64,000 nt of DNA from Candidatus Melainabacteria bacterium (GCA_016716405.1 JADJWK010000001.1:1736001-1800000); one strand, 5' to 3'; positions 25,794-34,949 are shown, numbered from the stretch's first letter. Program-made: numbers and translations. Notes: a model not told the origin generated them from the sequence alone.

Positions 25794-27725
25794 TCAACCG
25801 ACCAGGACTCGCGGTCTTCTCTCCGGATCCGGCTCTTCGTTGCGAAGAATTTCTCTTGTTACCGGCGCAGTCTCGCCTTCGCCGAAAAAGATATAGCGGA
25901 AGACATAAGAGAGAGGATGCCCTTCTGTCCAGCCGAAATACGCGTGGGGAATGGTCCCGCTCCTGTCTCGCAAGTGGAAGAGAATAGCAGCGATCGCGTT
26001 TGGAACAGCGGGGCTCTGGCAGCGCAGCACTTTCACTCCGGCTTGATAATGACCGGTTACGTGGAGGGTGTCCTCCTCGAACTCTGACGGATCGCTCAGC
26101 CCCACTTCCAGGAAAATGAACTTGGCTTCGTCTCTGGTGAGCTTGTGGAGGGCTCTTGTCTCTCTCTCCTTGTCGGAGTATTCCGTTCCTCCGGGGCGGC
26201 GCGCCAGAAGACAGATCTGTCCCATACTGCCGAGAGTCTCGTCGACTATCTTATCCGCGGTCGGGTCGAGAATAACCCTGTGTATCCTCAGCTCGACAGA
26301 GCGAACTGCTCGTGATATCAGCGAGACGGTCAGCACGGCGGCAATGAAGAAGGATGCTATATGCAAACCTTCTGGTCTTTCGATCATGTTGGCAATGGTC
26401 GTGTAGACGAAGACGAGTAGAACGGCTATGAATGTCGTCCTGCTCTTCCAGCCCTCCTTCCAGGAAGCGAGTACGACTCCCAGGGCGGCTGAGGTGAAAA
26501 GCACCAGAACGCCTGTGGCATAGGCGCCTGCCTGGGCATCGACGTCGGCTCTAAAGATGATCGTTACCGCAAAGGAGGCGAGCGTGAAGAAGACGGCCAG
26601 GGGGCGATGGGCGCGAGACCATTCCGGTGCCATGCCGTATCTGGGGAGGTAGCGAGGGACCAGATTGAGCAGACCGGTCATGGCGGACGCGCCGGCGAAC
26701 CAGAGGATCATTATGGTGCAGAGATCGTAATAGGTTCCGAATCCCTCCCCCAGGAATTTGTGACCGAGATATGATAGAGCCCGTCCATCAGCAGGGGCCC
26801 CCGGTTTGAATAATTCCGGAGGAATCAGCACGGTCGTGACCACCGCGCTCGTTATCAAAAGACCGGCCATTATCAGAGCTGCGCAGAGAAGCAATCTGGC
26901 GGTATTGCGAATCTTGCCTTCCGGTTTGTCCAGATCATCATTCGGGTTTCCTCTGACAAGAGGCATTACTGCAACACCGGTCTCGAACCCGGACATCCCC
27001 AGGGCCAGCTTCGGGAAGAGAATCGCTGAGACCGCCAGCATCTTCCAGGGGCTGCCGAAGTCATGGAAAAGTGCGCCGGTCCAGTTGGAGAGCAGGTCCG
27101 GATGACTGATGATCTCCTGAATGGAGCGAGCCACAATAACGGCATTTCCCAGGAGATAAAGAATGACTATAAAGACAGCAAGGTTGATTGCCTCTCGGAA
27201 GCCTTTCATGAAAACGGCCCCGAGAACCGCCAGCATGACCAGCGTTACTGCGATCCTGTCGTGCATGAAAGAAGGCGTTATGGGATTCTCCACAATATGT
27301 GCGGTGGCATCAGCGGCTGAGAGCGTAATGGTCATTACGAAGTCCGTGGCGGCGAATCCAAGGAGAACGAGAATGAGAGCCTTTCCTTTCCATCCGGGAA
27401 GAAGGCGCTCGAGCATGGCGATGCTGCCCTGTCCATGCGGGCTCTCTCTTGCCACCCTCGAATAGAGAGGAACGAGACCGAAGAGAGTCACCACGATGAC
27501 CAGAGCCGTGGCGATGGGAGAGAGAATCCCTGCTGCCAGGAAGGCAATGCCAGGCTGATAACCGAGGGTCGAGAAATAGTCGACACCGGTCAGGCACATT
27601 ACCTTCCACCAGCTGTCTTCGTGACCTGTCGAGTGTGCCTGCCGCGATCCGGACAGGAACCAGTGACGGACTCGCGTCGATTTTATGGGGCCCTGCGGCA
27701 AGGTTTGTGAGGCTTTCAAGACCAC
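25794..27725 (-). CDS. APC-superfamily permease with cytosolic C-terminal domain (paralogue 2)
   Basis: 643 aa, close paralogue of the permease at 23590-25515: long identical blocks include VDYFSTLGYQPGIAFLAAG, SRVARESP-GQGSIAML and the last 35 residues including GEGETAPVTREILR. Same plan: about twelve helices and then a soluble domain. The N-terminal 35 residues differ. Start ATG 27725. The upstream region on its strand carries a KdpE-like box and a 30-residue membrane ORF. Role as for paralogue 1; the pair probably arose by an inverted duplication, and divergence in the ends suggests it is not recent. Confidence 0.82.
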   Translation of the reverse strand: MVLKASQTLPQGPIKSTRVRHWFLSGSRQAHSTGHEDSWWKVMCLTGVDYFSTLGYQPGIAFLAAGILSPIATALVIVVTLFGLVPLYSRVARESPHGQGSIAMLERLLPGWKGKALILVLLGFAATDFVMTITLSAADATAHIVENPITPSFMHDRIAVTLVMLAVLGAVFMKGFREAINLAVFIVILYLLGNAVIVARSIQEIISHPDLLSNWTGALFHDFGSPWKMLAVSAILFPKLALGMSGFETGVAVMPLVRGNPNDDLDKPEGKIRNTARLLLCAALIMAGLLITSAVVTTVLIPPELFKPGAPADGRALSYLGHKFLGEGFGTYYDLCTIMILWFAGASAMTGLLNLVPRYLPRYGMAPEWSRAHRPLAVFFTLASFAVTIIFRADVDAQAGAYATGVLVLFTSAALGVVLASWKEGWKSRTTFIAVLLVFVYTTIANMIERPEGLHIASFFIAAVLTVSLISRAVRSVELRIHRVILDPTADKIVDETLGSMGQICLLARRPGGTEYSDKERETRALHKLTRDEAKFIFLEVGLSDPSEFEEDTLHVTGHYQAGVKVLRCQSPAVPNAIAAILFHLRDRSGTIPHAYFGWTEGHPLSYVFRYIFFGEGETAPVTREILRNEEPDPERRPRVLVG

Positions 27726-27812
27726 CTGAGAGATGCGATCACAGCACAGCTTCTATCACCAGATCATTGAATCTCGGCAGCGATAAAGAAGGGATCAAGG
27801 CGGGTCCCGAAA

Positions 27813-27830
27813 GCATAAAGATTGCATAAG
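27813..27830 (-). promoter_or_regulatory. KdpE-like box B
   Basis: On the minus strand CTTATGCAATCTTTATGC: two TTATGC half-sites 11 bp apart, the spacing expected for a tandem OmpR-family dimer. It is 88 bp upstream of the start of APC permease 2. Confidence 0.45.
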
Positions 27831-27854
27831 ATTCCTGGCCCGTCCGTGCCTGCC

Positions 27855-27947
27855 TCAATGGAGTCGCGATCGGGAGCCGATTGCAGAGACGATGTCCCAT
27901 AACGCAAACGCAACGATGATAGCGAGATAGCAGTCGAATGAGCTCAC
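27855..27947 (-). CDS. Candidate 30-residue membrane peptide upstream of APC permease 2
   Basis: GTG 27947 follows a strong GGAGAG 6-7 nt upstream. The 30-residue product has a single hydrophobic helix (CYLAIIVAFALWDIVSAIG) flanked by a polar start (MSSFD) and a basic end (SRSRLH), then TGA. Size and plan resemble KdpF, which stabilises the KdpFABC pump. It lies between kdpE2 and APC permease 2 on their strand. It could be a small transporter subunit or a leader peptide. Chance occurrence cannot be excluded without homologues. Confidence 0.45.
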   Translation of the reverse strand: MSSFDCYLAIIVAFALWDIVSAIGSRSRLH

Positions 27948-28058
27948 TGTTTCTCTCCTTCGCTAATGGCCTTCCAATCCCAATGTAGCGCCGGCAGGCT
28001 CAGGAAAGAATCAAGAGATCATCGCTTCGTATAAAGGTTTCGTTTGATTCAGAGGTGG

Positions 28059-28772
28059 TCAGCTGGGCTCGTCCTTCAGCCTGTATCCCACTCCGGGCTC
28101 GGTCAGAAAATACTCGGGGTTTGTCGAGTCCGCTTCCAGCTTCTTTCGAAGTTGTGCCATATAGACTCGCAGATACTGCGTCTCCTCCGAATAGCCAAGG
28201 CCCCAGACCTCTTTCAGTAGTTGATTGTGTGTGAGGACGCGTCCTCTGTACTTCACCAGTGTCGCCAGGAGCTTGTATTCGATGGGAGTGAGGTGGACTT
28301 CCTGCCCATTGAGAAGAACCAGGCGTTTTGCCTGATCGATTCTGATCGAGCCGATTTCGATAATCGCCGGTTCTTCGCTGGTATCGTGACGATTGGCACG
28401 CCTAACGGACGCCCTGATTCTTGCCAGTAACTCCGCCACTCCGAAGGGCTTTGTCAAATAGTCGTCGGCTCCGTCGTCCAGGGCCCGGACCTTGTCGCCT
28501 TCCTGCTCGCGGGCGGATAAGATGATAATCGGTACTGTCGACCATTCTCGAATCTGCCTCAATACTTCCAGACCATCGATATCCGGAAGCCCCAGATCGA
28601 GGATGACTACCGACGGATTCAGCGAGGCTACTTTCAATACTCCCTCCTCGCCGGTTATCGCCTCGACGAAGTGGTACCCGTGCGCCGAGAGCGTGGTCTT
28701 GAGGAATCGTCTTATCGGTGCCTCGTCCTCGATTACAATGATCGTGGAGCCGCTGGCTGCCATTTCACTCAT
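28059..28772 (-). CDS. kdpE2: KdpE-type response regulator (second copy)
   Basis: OmpR/PhoB-class regulator, 237 aa from ATG 28772, which overlaps the stop of the sensor gene by 8 bp (translational coupling). Receiver domain 1-120 with phospho-acceptor aspartate in VVILDLGLPDIDG, and TKPFG near its end. The winged-helix DNA-binding domain covers about 130-235 (HLTPIEYKLLATLVKYRGR, TQYLRVYMAQLRKKLE, GVGYRLKDEPS). About half the residues match the other KdpE at 31594-32292, including the recognition-helix region, so overlapping DNA targets are likely. I infer control of potassium genes in this block. Confidence 0.9.
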   Translation of the reverse strand: MSEMAASGSTIIVIEDEAPIRRFLKTTLSAHGYHFVEAITGEEGVLKVASLNPSVVILDLGLPDIDGLEVLRQIREWSTVPIIILSAREQEGDKVRALDDGADDYLTKPFGVAELLARIRASVRRANRHDTSEEPAIIEIGSIRIDQAKRLVLLNGQEVHLTPIEYKLLATLVKYRGRVLTHNQLLKEVWGLGYSEETQYLRVYMAQLRKKLEADSTNPEYFLTEPGVGYRLKDEPS

Positions 28773-30354
28773 GTTCCACCTCATCTTCCCGGACGTCCAC
28801 GACTGTCGGTGGTGGCAAGACGAAGCGAAATGATGATCCGCCGTATTCGCTGTCCTCGATCCAGATCCTTCCACCATGGGCCTCGACAATTCCCTGGCAG
28901 ATGGCAAGCCCCAGCCCTACCCCGGTCCCTATGTTCGGCCTTTCTCTGTAGAATTTCTCGAAAACAAGCTTACGATTCTTCTCCGGAATTCCGGGACCGC
29001 AATCCGATACCTCGAACTGCACCTCGCCGCCGGGCTGGGAGGATACCTTCAAATAGACCTGTGGCTCAGTCGAGTATTTCACGGCATTTTCTATGAGATT
29101 TACCAGGACCTGTTGAATCAGAACAGGATCAGCATACACCAGGAGAGTCCCGTCCTGCACCGTCGTCTTGATGGCATACTTGTGGCGGTCGAAGGTGGAG
29201 ACCGCCGACCCGACAAGCTCGTCGACCGGGTGCCGGTCTCTTTTGAGGATAAGGGTGCCGGACTCTACCTTGGTCATTTCCAGAAGGTTGCCGACAAGCT
29301 TGTTGAGTCGGAAGGCTTCCTGGTATATCTCTTTGCCGAGTTGTCTGTAAGACTCCTGATCGAGCGTATTCTCCGGATCCATGATACCGCTGGCGGCGCC
29401 GGTTATGGTCGCAAGCGGCGTGCGCAGATCGTGGGACACCGAGCTCAAGAGAGAATTTCTCAGTTGTTCGGTCTTGACTCTCAAATGAGTTGATTCCGCC
29501 TCTTTCGAGAGACGGGCTCTTTCGCAGGACAGGGCGATCTGGTTGATGAAAGTCTCCAGCAATTGAAGCCTTTCCGGGGAGCCGAGGCGCGAAGGAGAAG
29601 CTTTTGGCAAAACGGCAAGAACTCCCAGGCGGCTATCGGCAACGCGCAGCGGGAGGTAGAGACAGGTTTCCCCGTGCGTCCCGACGCTGCCGGGTGAGAA
29701 TGAGTCCGGGCTGTCGAATGCATTCAGGGCTTCTTTTCGATTCCAGAGGTCTTCCGGCATATTCTGGTCTGGCGGCTGCCGAACCTGCCAGAGCGAGCTA
29801 CCCGGATCCTGGTAGAAAACCGCTGTCTTGCAGTCGAATACCTCGCCCACATGCTCCATTCCGATATCGACTATCTCTTCGAAGTCCATCCTGGATGCGA
29901 GCTCTTTGCTCATCGAGTACAGGGCTGCCGTTCTGAGCTCTCTCATTCTGGCCGCATCGGCTTGCTGCCTGACCCGGACCGTCAGAGTGCTTATAACAAT
30001 CGCGATGGTAAGCATCACGGCAAAGGTCACCAGGTATTGCGTGTCCGCCACTACAAAAGTATGAAAGGGCGGCACGAAGAAAAAGTCGAATGCCGCAACA
30101 CTCAGAACCGATGAGAGAATCGACGCTCCGCGGCCGTATCTGGTGGCGACCACTGCAACACCGAGGATATAAACCATCACCACATTGGACAACTCGAAAA
30201 ATGGCAGCATCGTTCTGGCGATGACGGTGCAGGCCAGGATCACTCCGGTGGCTTTGAGCAGGTTGGGTAGTCTCGACGCCAGGGCGCCTTGCTGTTTCCC
30301 GGAAGAGCCGCTCGCCATGCTCGAGACCTTTTGATTCTCATCGGTGGTGACCAT
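28765..30354 (-). CDS. Truncated KdpD-like sensor histidine kinase
   Basis: Inner-membrane sensor kinase, 529 aa. It has four close helices (DUF4118, about 35-130, with YGRGASILSSVLSVAAFDFF), a GAF region (about 150-295), a dimerisation/phosphorylation helix with histidine in SSVSHDLRTPLA and an ATPase domain (VNLIENAVKYS, DCGPGIPEKN, GVGLGLAICQG). It corresponds to the C-terminal 500 residues of the full KdpD at 32289-34949 and is highly similar to it. The N-terminal KdpD ATP-binding and USP domains are absent; the gene begins with a short polar leader. It may therefore sense a different signal or the same membrane cue without the cytosolic input. Paired with kdpE2. Confidence 0.9.
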   Translation of the reverse strand: MVTTDENQKVSSMASGSSGKQQGALASRLPNLLKATGVILACTVIARTMLPFFELSNVVMVYILGVAVVATRYGRGASILSSVLSVAAFDFFFVPPFHTFVVADTQYLVTFAVMLTIAIVISTLTVRVRQQADAARMRELRTAALYSMSKELASRMDFEEIVDIGMEHVGEVFDCKTAVFYQDPGSSLWQVRQPPDQNMPEDLWNRKEALNAFDSPDSFSPGSVGTHGETCLYLPLRVADSRLGVLAVLPKASPSRLGSPERLQLLETFINQIALSCERARLSKEAESTHLRVKTEQLRNSLLSSVSHDLRTPLATITGAASGIMDPENTLDQESYRQLGKEIYQEAFRLNKLVGNLLEMTKVESGTLILKRDRHPVDELVGSAVSTFDRHKYAIKTTVQDGTLLVYADPVLIQQVLVNLIENAVKYSTEPQVYLKVSSQPGGEVQFEVSDCGPGIPEKNRKLVFEKFYRERPNIGTGVGLGLAICQGIVEAHGGRIWIEDSEYGGSSFRFVLPPPTVVDVREDEVEHE

Positions 30355-30390
30355 CTTGATATCCGGGACTTTAATGCGATACCCGGATTT

Positions 30391-30408
30391 TTTATACCTG
30401 ATTTATAC
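30391..30408 (+). promoter_or_regulatory. KdpE-like box C
   Basis: TTTATACCTGATTTATAC: two exact TTTATAC half-sites 11 bp apart, preceded by more T residues. It lies in the divergent gap between kdpD2 (start 30354) and the outer-membrane-type gene (start 30467) and could serve either. Confidence 0.5.
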
Positions 30409-30466
30409 GTTTTCTGCGACCCTGCCAGGGTTGACACAGGGAAGCAGGGAAAACTTAGCAAAGAAC

Positions 30467-31597
30467 ATGGTAAATCCTCCAATTTCGCTCATTCCGGTGG
30501 TGCTCTGCCTGGGGGTGGCCCTGGGAGCCGGCGCGGGCTTCGATCCCGTACTGGCGGAGGCTGCCATTGCTCGACAACAGGACACAGGTTGCCGAGAGGT
30601 GATGCTCACAATGCATCCTGGAATAGAGGACGGCAGCTCGAATCTCCTCGCCAGCAAGGACGGGGTGGGGTCCGGCACCGGCCAGAGCAAAGACCCTCAG
30701 CCTGATTCCCAGGCGAGTCCCGATTCCCAGGCGAGTCCCGATTCCCAGGCGAGTCCTGACAAGCTGGCTCCTATCACTCTTGTGAAAAAAGGGTGGCGCG
30801 CGTTCTTGAAAGAGCAGGACAGCGGTCCGATGATCTGCACCGACCGCAACAGCGTCACCCCGCACCCCAACGTGGTTCCTCTCGGTTATCTCCAGCTCGA
30901 GAGCGGGATAACCATGGACAAATTTCATCGCGGGGGCGATTTCATCGCGCCGGAGACCTTTGCCAGGCTGGGCGCATGGAAAGCCGGCGAGCTCCGGTTT
31001 CAGGTGCCCAACTATGTGAACAGCCAGGCTGTCCAGGGGACCTCCGACATCCAGTTGAGCATCAAGCAGGAGATCGAGCCCTCTCTGCTAAACCGGCGAG
31101 GGTTCGATCTCGGGGTTATCGCCGGTCTGTCTGTCCCGACCGGTAGCAGGACTCTGACGACGGGCACGGTGGATCCCTTCGTGCAAATGATAGGATTCTA
31201 CAAATTCCACGAGAAGCACACCCTCGGCACCTCTCATTCGATATTCATGCCTACCCAGATTGCTGACGATCCGGTCTTCGGACCATCGCGAAACCGGAAT
31301 GTCACCTATCAACCGACGGTGATACTCTTTCGCCATCTCGGCGACTTCAAGAGTCCGGAGCGAGTCGATATCTGGATGGAGTATGCAGGGCAGTTCTACA
31401 AGAATGGCCCCTCGAGCCAGATCATCGATTTCGGCGCTGTCTGGAGACCGTATCAGCGCCACCAGATCGACTACCGATTCGGAGTCGGTCTTTCCAATCA
31501 AGCACCCAGGGCCTTCCTCGGCATGGGTTATTCGATACTGGTCGGGAAAGTGATTCCATTCTACAAGAAGCATCCAGACCATCTCTATCGTCCTTAG
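30467..31597 (+). CDS. Outer-membrane-type protein (phenol-degradation MetA / transporter-like barrel)
   Basis: 376 aa from ATG 30467, which gives a signal peptide (ISLIPVVLCLGVALGAGAG, cleavage near LAEA). A low-complexity PDSQAS linker (about 75-100) precedes a beta-rich domain (about 125-376) with lines such as NVVPLGYLQLESGITMD, GVIAGLSVPTGSRTL and HQIDYRFGVGLSNQAP, typical of PF13557-like outer-membrane proteins. It is wedged between two Kdp two-component systems, overlaps the end of kdpE by 4 bp (convergent), and has a KdpE-like box upstream, suggesting osmotic or potassium control. Function unproven. Confidence 0.7.
   Translation: MVNPPISLIPVVLCLGVALGAGAGFDPVLAEAAIARQQDTGCREVMLTMHPGIEDGSSNLLASKDGVGSGTGQSKDPQPDSQASPDSQASPDSQASPDKLAPITLVKKGWRAFLKEQDSGPMICTDRNSVTPHPNVVPLGYLQLESGITMDKFHRGGDFIAPETFARLGAWKAGELRFQVPNYVNSQAVQGTSDIQLSIKQEIEPSLLNRRGFDLGVIAGLSVPTGSRTLTTGTVDPFVQMIGFYKFHEKHTLGTSHSIFMPTQIADDPVFGPSRNRNVTYQPTVILFRHLGDFKSPERVDIWMEYAGQFYKNGPSSQIIDFGAVWRPYQRHQIDYRFGVGLSNQAPRAFLGMGYSILVGKVIPFYKKHPDHLYRP
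30703..30756 (+). repeat. 18-bp tandem repeat, three units
   Basis: Three units of CGATTCCCAGGCGAGTCC (the first starts with T). They are in frame and encode the repeated DSQASP linker of the outer-membrane-type protein. Confidence 0.9.
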
Positions 31598-32292
31598 TCG
31601 TCTTTCAGACGGTAGCCGACTCCCGGCTCCGTCAACAAGTAGCGGGGTCTGGCCGGATTCTGCTCGAGCTTTTTCCTGAGCTCTGACATATAGACCCTCA
31701 GATACTGGATTTTGTCTTTTGCTCTTTTCCCCCAGATCTCTTCGAGAAGCTGATCGTGGGTGAGGACTCGCCCTCGATTCCGGAGCAGGACTGTAAACAA
31801 GCGATATTCGGTCGGTGTCAGGAAGATCTCTTGATCCCCGAGGAAGACCGTTCGGCTTGTCTGATCGATTCGCAAAGGGCCAATCTCGATGCAGGCTCGA
31901 TCATCTACAGCGCTGGCGGGAATGGAACGGCGAAGCATCGCTCTGATTCTGGCCAGGAGCTCCGCGGAGCCGAAGGGTTTTGTCAGATAGTCGTCGGCTC
32001 CATCGTTGAGGGCATCGACCTTACGGCTCTCGTCGCTATGGGCTGACAGAATGACCACCGGTATTTCCGACCACTCCCGAATGCGTCTCAGGACCGTCAG
32101 TCCATCCATGTCCGGCAGGCAGAGATCGAGAATCACAAGGGCGGCACCGCTCTGACCTGTTTTCCGAACGCCCTCTTCGCCGGTTCCTGCTTCAATGACC
32201 AGATAGCCATTAGCGGAGAGTATCTTTCTCAAATACCTGCGCATGGGGATCTCGTCCTCGATGACTATTATCGCTGGTGAGCTTCGATTCAT
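31594..32292 (-). CDS. kdpE: Response regulator KdpE
   Basis: Output regulator of the potassium-limitation two-component system, 232 aa. Receiver domain with phospho-acceptor aspartate in VILDLCLPDMDG (about 47-58) and TKPFG. Winged-helix domain about 130-230 (FLTPTEYRLFTVLLRNRGR, IQYLRVYMSELRKKLE, PGVGYRLKDD). Its ATG overlaps the kdpD stop by 4 bp, so it is translated with kdpD as last gene of kdpFABCDE. Probable targets are the T-rich direct repeats listed in this block. Confidence 0.95.
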   Translation of the reverse strand: MNRSSPAIIVIEDEIPMRRYLRKILSANGYLVIEAGTGEEGVRKTGQSGAALVILDLCLPDMDGLTVLRRIREWSEIPVVILSAHSDESRKVDALNDGADDYLTKPFGSAELLARIRAMLRRSIPASAVDDRACIEIGPLRIDQTSRTVFLGDQEIFLTPTEYRLFTVLLRNRGRVLTHDQLLEEIWGKRAKDKIQYLRVYMSELRKKLEQNPARPRYLLTEPGVGYRLKDD

Positions 32293-34949
32293 CGCGATGG
32301 CGGTAGTTCGAACTTGAAGCTGGAGCCGCCACCGGGCCTGTCCTCTACCCAGATCCTGCCGCCGTGGGCTTCGACGATTCCCTGGCAGATAGCCAGTCCC
32401 AGACCGACACCGCTGCCTGAGTTGGGTTTCTCCCGGTAGAATTTCTCGAAGATGAGCTTCCTGTTCTGCCTTGGAATACCTGGTCCTCGATCGGCTATCT
32501 CGAACAGGACACCCTGCTCGTCCGCAGGCGCTACTCTTATATCGACAGGCTCCCCCGGAGCGTACTTGATAGCGTTCTCGATTAGGTTGACGAGGACCTG
32601 CTGGATCAATACAGCATCCACGAAGACCAGGGGAGTTTCGTCCAGGACCTGAGCCTGGACATTTCTGCCGTCTCGGTCGACAGCGTTTATCGCTGCTCCA
32701 ATCACTTCGTCGGCGGGGTGCCAGTCACGCTTGAGCACAAGGGTTCCGGACTCGACTTTGGTCATCTCCAGAAGATTGCCGACGAGCTTGTTCAATCTCA
32801 CCGATTCCCGGTAGATCTCCTCGCCGAGCTCTTTGTATTCGCTCAGGTCGAGGGCTCCGTCAGAGCTCATGATACTGCTGGCAGCACCGGTTATCGTTGC
32901 CAGAGGGGTTCGTAAATCGTGGGAGACCGAGCTGAGCAAGGAGTTTCGAAGCTGCTCCGTCTTGATGCTCAACCTGGTTGTCTCGGCTTCGATGGACAGC
33001 CGTGCTCGTTCGCTGCTCAGGGCGATCTGGCTGGCGAAGGTCTCGAGCAGGCGCAGCTGGTCAGGTGTTTTCAGCCGGGAGTCGAGTCCTAGCGGGCAGA
33101 CCGCCAGGACCCCCAGGCAGCTCTCTCCAGCCCGAAGAGGCAGATACAGGGACCGGGAGGCTGGCAGAGTGGCTGTATGCAAGCCGGCATTCTGCTTGTT
33201 GCGCAGGACCCATTCGGCAACAGCGGTATCCGCGTCTCCTTCGCAGAGTGGTTGATTGGCCCATTGTCTCACCTCTATCTTCTCGGACTGCGTGTCCTGA
33301 TAGAAGACGGCGACCTTGCAGTCGAACACTTCGCTGACGTGTTGCATTCCTATGTCCAGGATCTCCGTGAATTCCAGGTGTGATGCAAGCTCCTTGCTCA
33401 TGGAGTAAAGGGCCGCTGTCCGCCGCTCTCTCATTCCGGCGGTATCGGCTTGCTGTCTTACCTGCACGGTAAGGGTGCTGATCACGATGGCTATTACCAG
33501 CATCACTGCGAATGTGACGAAATACTGGGTATCGGCGACCACGAAGGTATGGAAAGGCGGAACGAAGAAGAAATCGAACGCTGCTACGCTGAGCACCGAC
33601 GAGAGAATCGACGGTCCTCGACCATACCTGGTGGCAACTATTACGACTCCGAGAATATACGCCATCACTACATTGGACAGCTCGAAATAAGGAAGCATCG
33701 TGCGGGCGATCACCGTGCACGCGACGATGACTCCTGCAGCCTTCATGTAGCACGCAAGATGCGAGGTAGGGCGGACCACTGGTGGATACGGCGTCCTGGC
33801 CGTGCTTTCGTCTCCGGTTATGACATAGACGTCGATGGGACCGCTCTTTCGAACCACGTCGTCGACTACGTTTCCCAGGAGGCGGTCTTTCAGGCTCGAG
33901 CCACGAGGCTTTCCGATGATAATCTTGGTGACGTTATAATGAATCGCGCATTTGATTACTTCGTCACTGACATTGTTTCCTGACAGCTCGATGGTCTGGC
34001 CTCCGAGTTGCTCGGCAAGCCTCAGGGTTTCCGTTACTCGATTGCGGTCCTTTTCAGGCAGGCTCGAGTGAGTGGGCGTTTCCACATAAGCCACAAGCCA
34101 CTGGGCCCGCAGTGGTGCTGCCATACGCCTGGCCGCTCTCACCAGGCGGGTCGAGAGCGGGCTGGGGCTGATGCAAACGAGGATGCGCTCGCCGGCGGGC
34201 CAGGGATGCTTGATTTTGTGAAACTTCCGGTAGTCCTCCATTTGAGCGTCGACACGCTCGGCCAGGAGCCGCAAAGCAAGCTCGCGAAGGGCGATGAGAT
34301 TGCCCTTTCGAAAGAAGTTCTCGACGGCGTGCTGTGCCTGTTTTGCTACATAGACCTTGCCTTCCTCCAGGCGTGTCAGGAGTTCGTCCGGCGGAAGGTC
34401 CACCAGCTCGATGTCGATGGCCTGCTCGAGAAAGGAGTCGGGGACACGCTCTCTGACCGAGACGCCGGTGATCTGCCTGACTATGTCATTGATGCTCTCC
34501 ACGTGCTGCACATTCAGGGTGGTGAAAACATCGATCTGAGCCTCGAGCAACTCCTCGATATCCTGCCAGCGTTTCTCATGCCGGCAGCCGGGGATATTGG
34601 TATGGGCCAGCTCGTCGACCAGAATGAGCTCCGGTTTGCGTTTCAGAGCCGCATCGAGATCGAACTCGGAGAAGGTGCGTCCCCGGTAGCTCACCCGCGC
34701 CGGAGGAATAATCTCGAGACCTTCAAGAAGGGCTTCGGTCTCCTTGCGTCCGTGGGTCTCCACCCAGCCGACTGCCACGTCGACGCCGACTGACTGCAGT
34801 GCTCTTGCAGCCTGAAGCATGGAGTAAGTCTTTCCTACACCGGCCACCGCTCCGAAGAATATCTTCAATCGCCCGGAAAGGCGGTGGGCCTCCTGCTGCT
34901 TGATCTGAGCCAGGATGGCATCGGGATTTCGCCTACTCTCTCCGGTCAT
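32289..34949 (-). CDS. kdpD: Sensor histidine kinase KdpD
   Basis: Full-length (886 aa) potassium/turgor sensor. In order: KdpD N-terminal ATP-binding domain (about 20-225; Walker A GAVAGVGKTYSM, Walker B LILVDELAHTN), universal-stress domain (about 245-370), four-helix DUF4118 (about 395-495), GAF domain (about 515-640), phospho-acceptor histidine in SSVSHDLRTPLA, and ATPase domain (VNLIENAIKYA, DRGPGIPRQN, GVGLGLAICQG). Overlaps kdpC by 17 bp and kdpE by 4 bp. Autophosphorylates and controls KdpE in response to low potassium or osmotic stress. Its C-terminal 500 residues are duplicated at 28765-30354. Confidence 0.96.
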   Translation of the reverse strand: MTGESRRNPDAILAQIKQQEAHRLSGRLKIFFGAVAGVGKTYSMLQAARALQSVGVDVAVGWVETHGRKETEALLEGLEIIPPARVSYRGRTFSEFDLDAALKRKPELILVDELAHTNIPGCRHEKRWQDIEELLEAQIDVFTTLNVQHVESINDIVRQITGVSVRERVPDSFLEQAIDIELVDLPPDELLTRLEEGKVYVAKQAQHAVENFFRKGNLIALRELALRLLAERVDAQMEDYRKFHKIKHPWPAGERILVCISPSPLSTRLVRAARRMAAPLRAQWLVAYVETPTHSSLPEKDRNRVTETLRLAEQLGGQTIELSGNNVSDEVIKCAIHYNVTKIIIGKPRGSSLKDRLLGNVVDDVVRKSGPIDVYVITGDESTARTPYPPVVRPTSHLACYMKAAGVIVACTVIARTMLPYFELSNVVMAYILGVVIVATRYGRGPSILSSVLSVAAFDFFFVPPFHTFVVADTQYFVTFAVMLVIAIVISTLTVQVRQQADTAGMRERRTAALYSMSKELASHLEFTEILDIGMQHVSEVFDCKVAVFYQDTQSEKIEVRQWANQPLCEGDADTAVAEWVLRNKQNAGLHTATLPASRSLYLPLRAGESCLGVLAVCPLGLDSRLKTPDQLRLLETFASQIALSSERARLSIEAETTRLSIKTEQLRNSLLSSVSHDLRTPLATITGAASSIMSSDGALDLSEYKELGEEIYRESVRLNKLVGNLLEMTKVESGTLVLKRDWHPADEVIGAAINAVDRDGRNVQAQVLDETPLVFVDAVLIQQVLVNLIENAIKYAPGEPVDIRVAPADEQGVLFEIADRGPGIPRQNRKLIFEKFYREKPNSGSGVGLGLAICQGIVEAHGGRIWVEDRPGGGSSFKFELPPSR

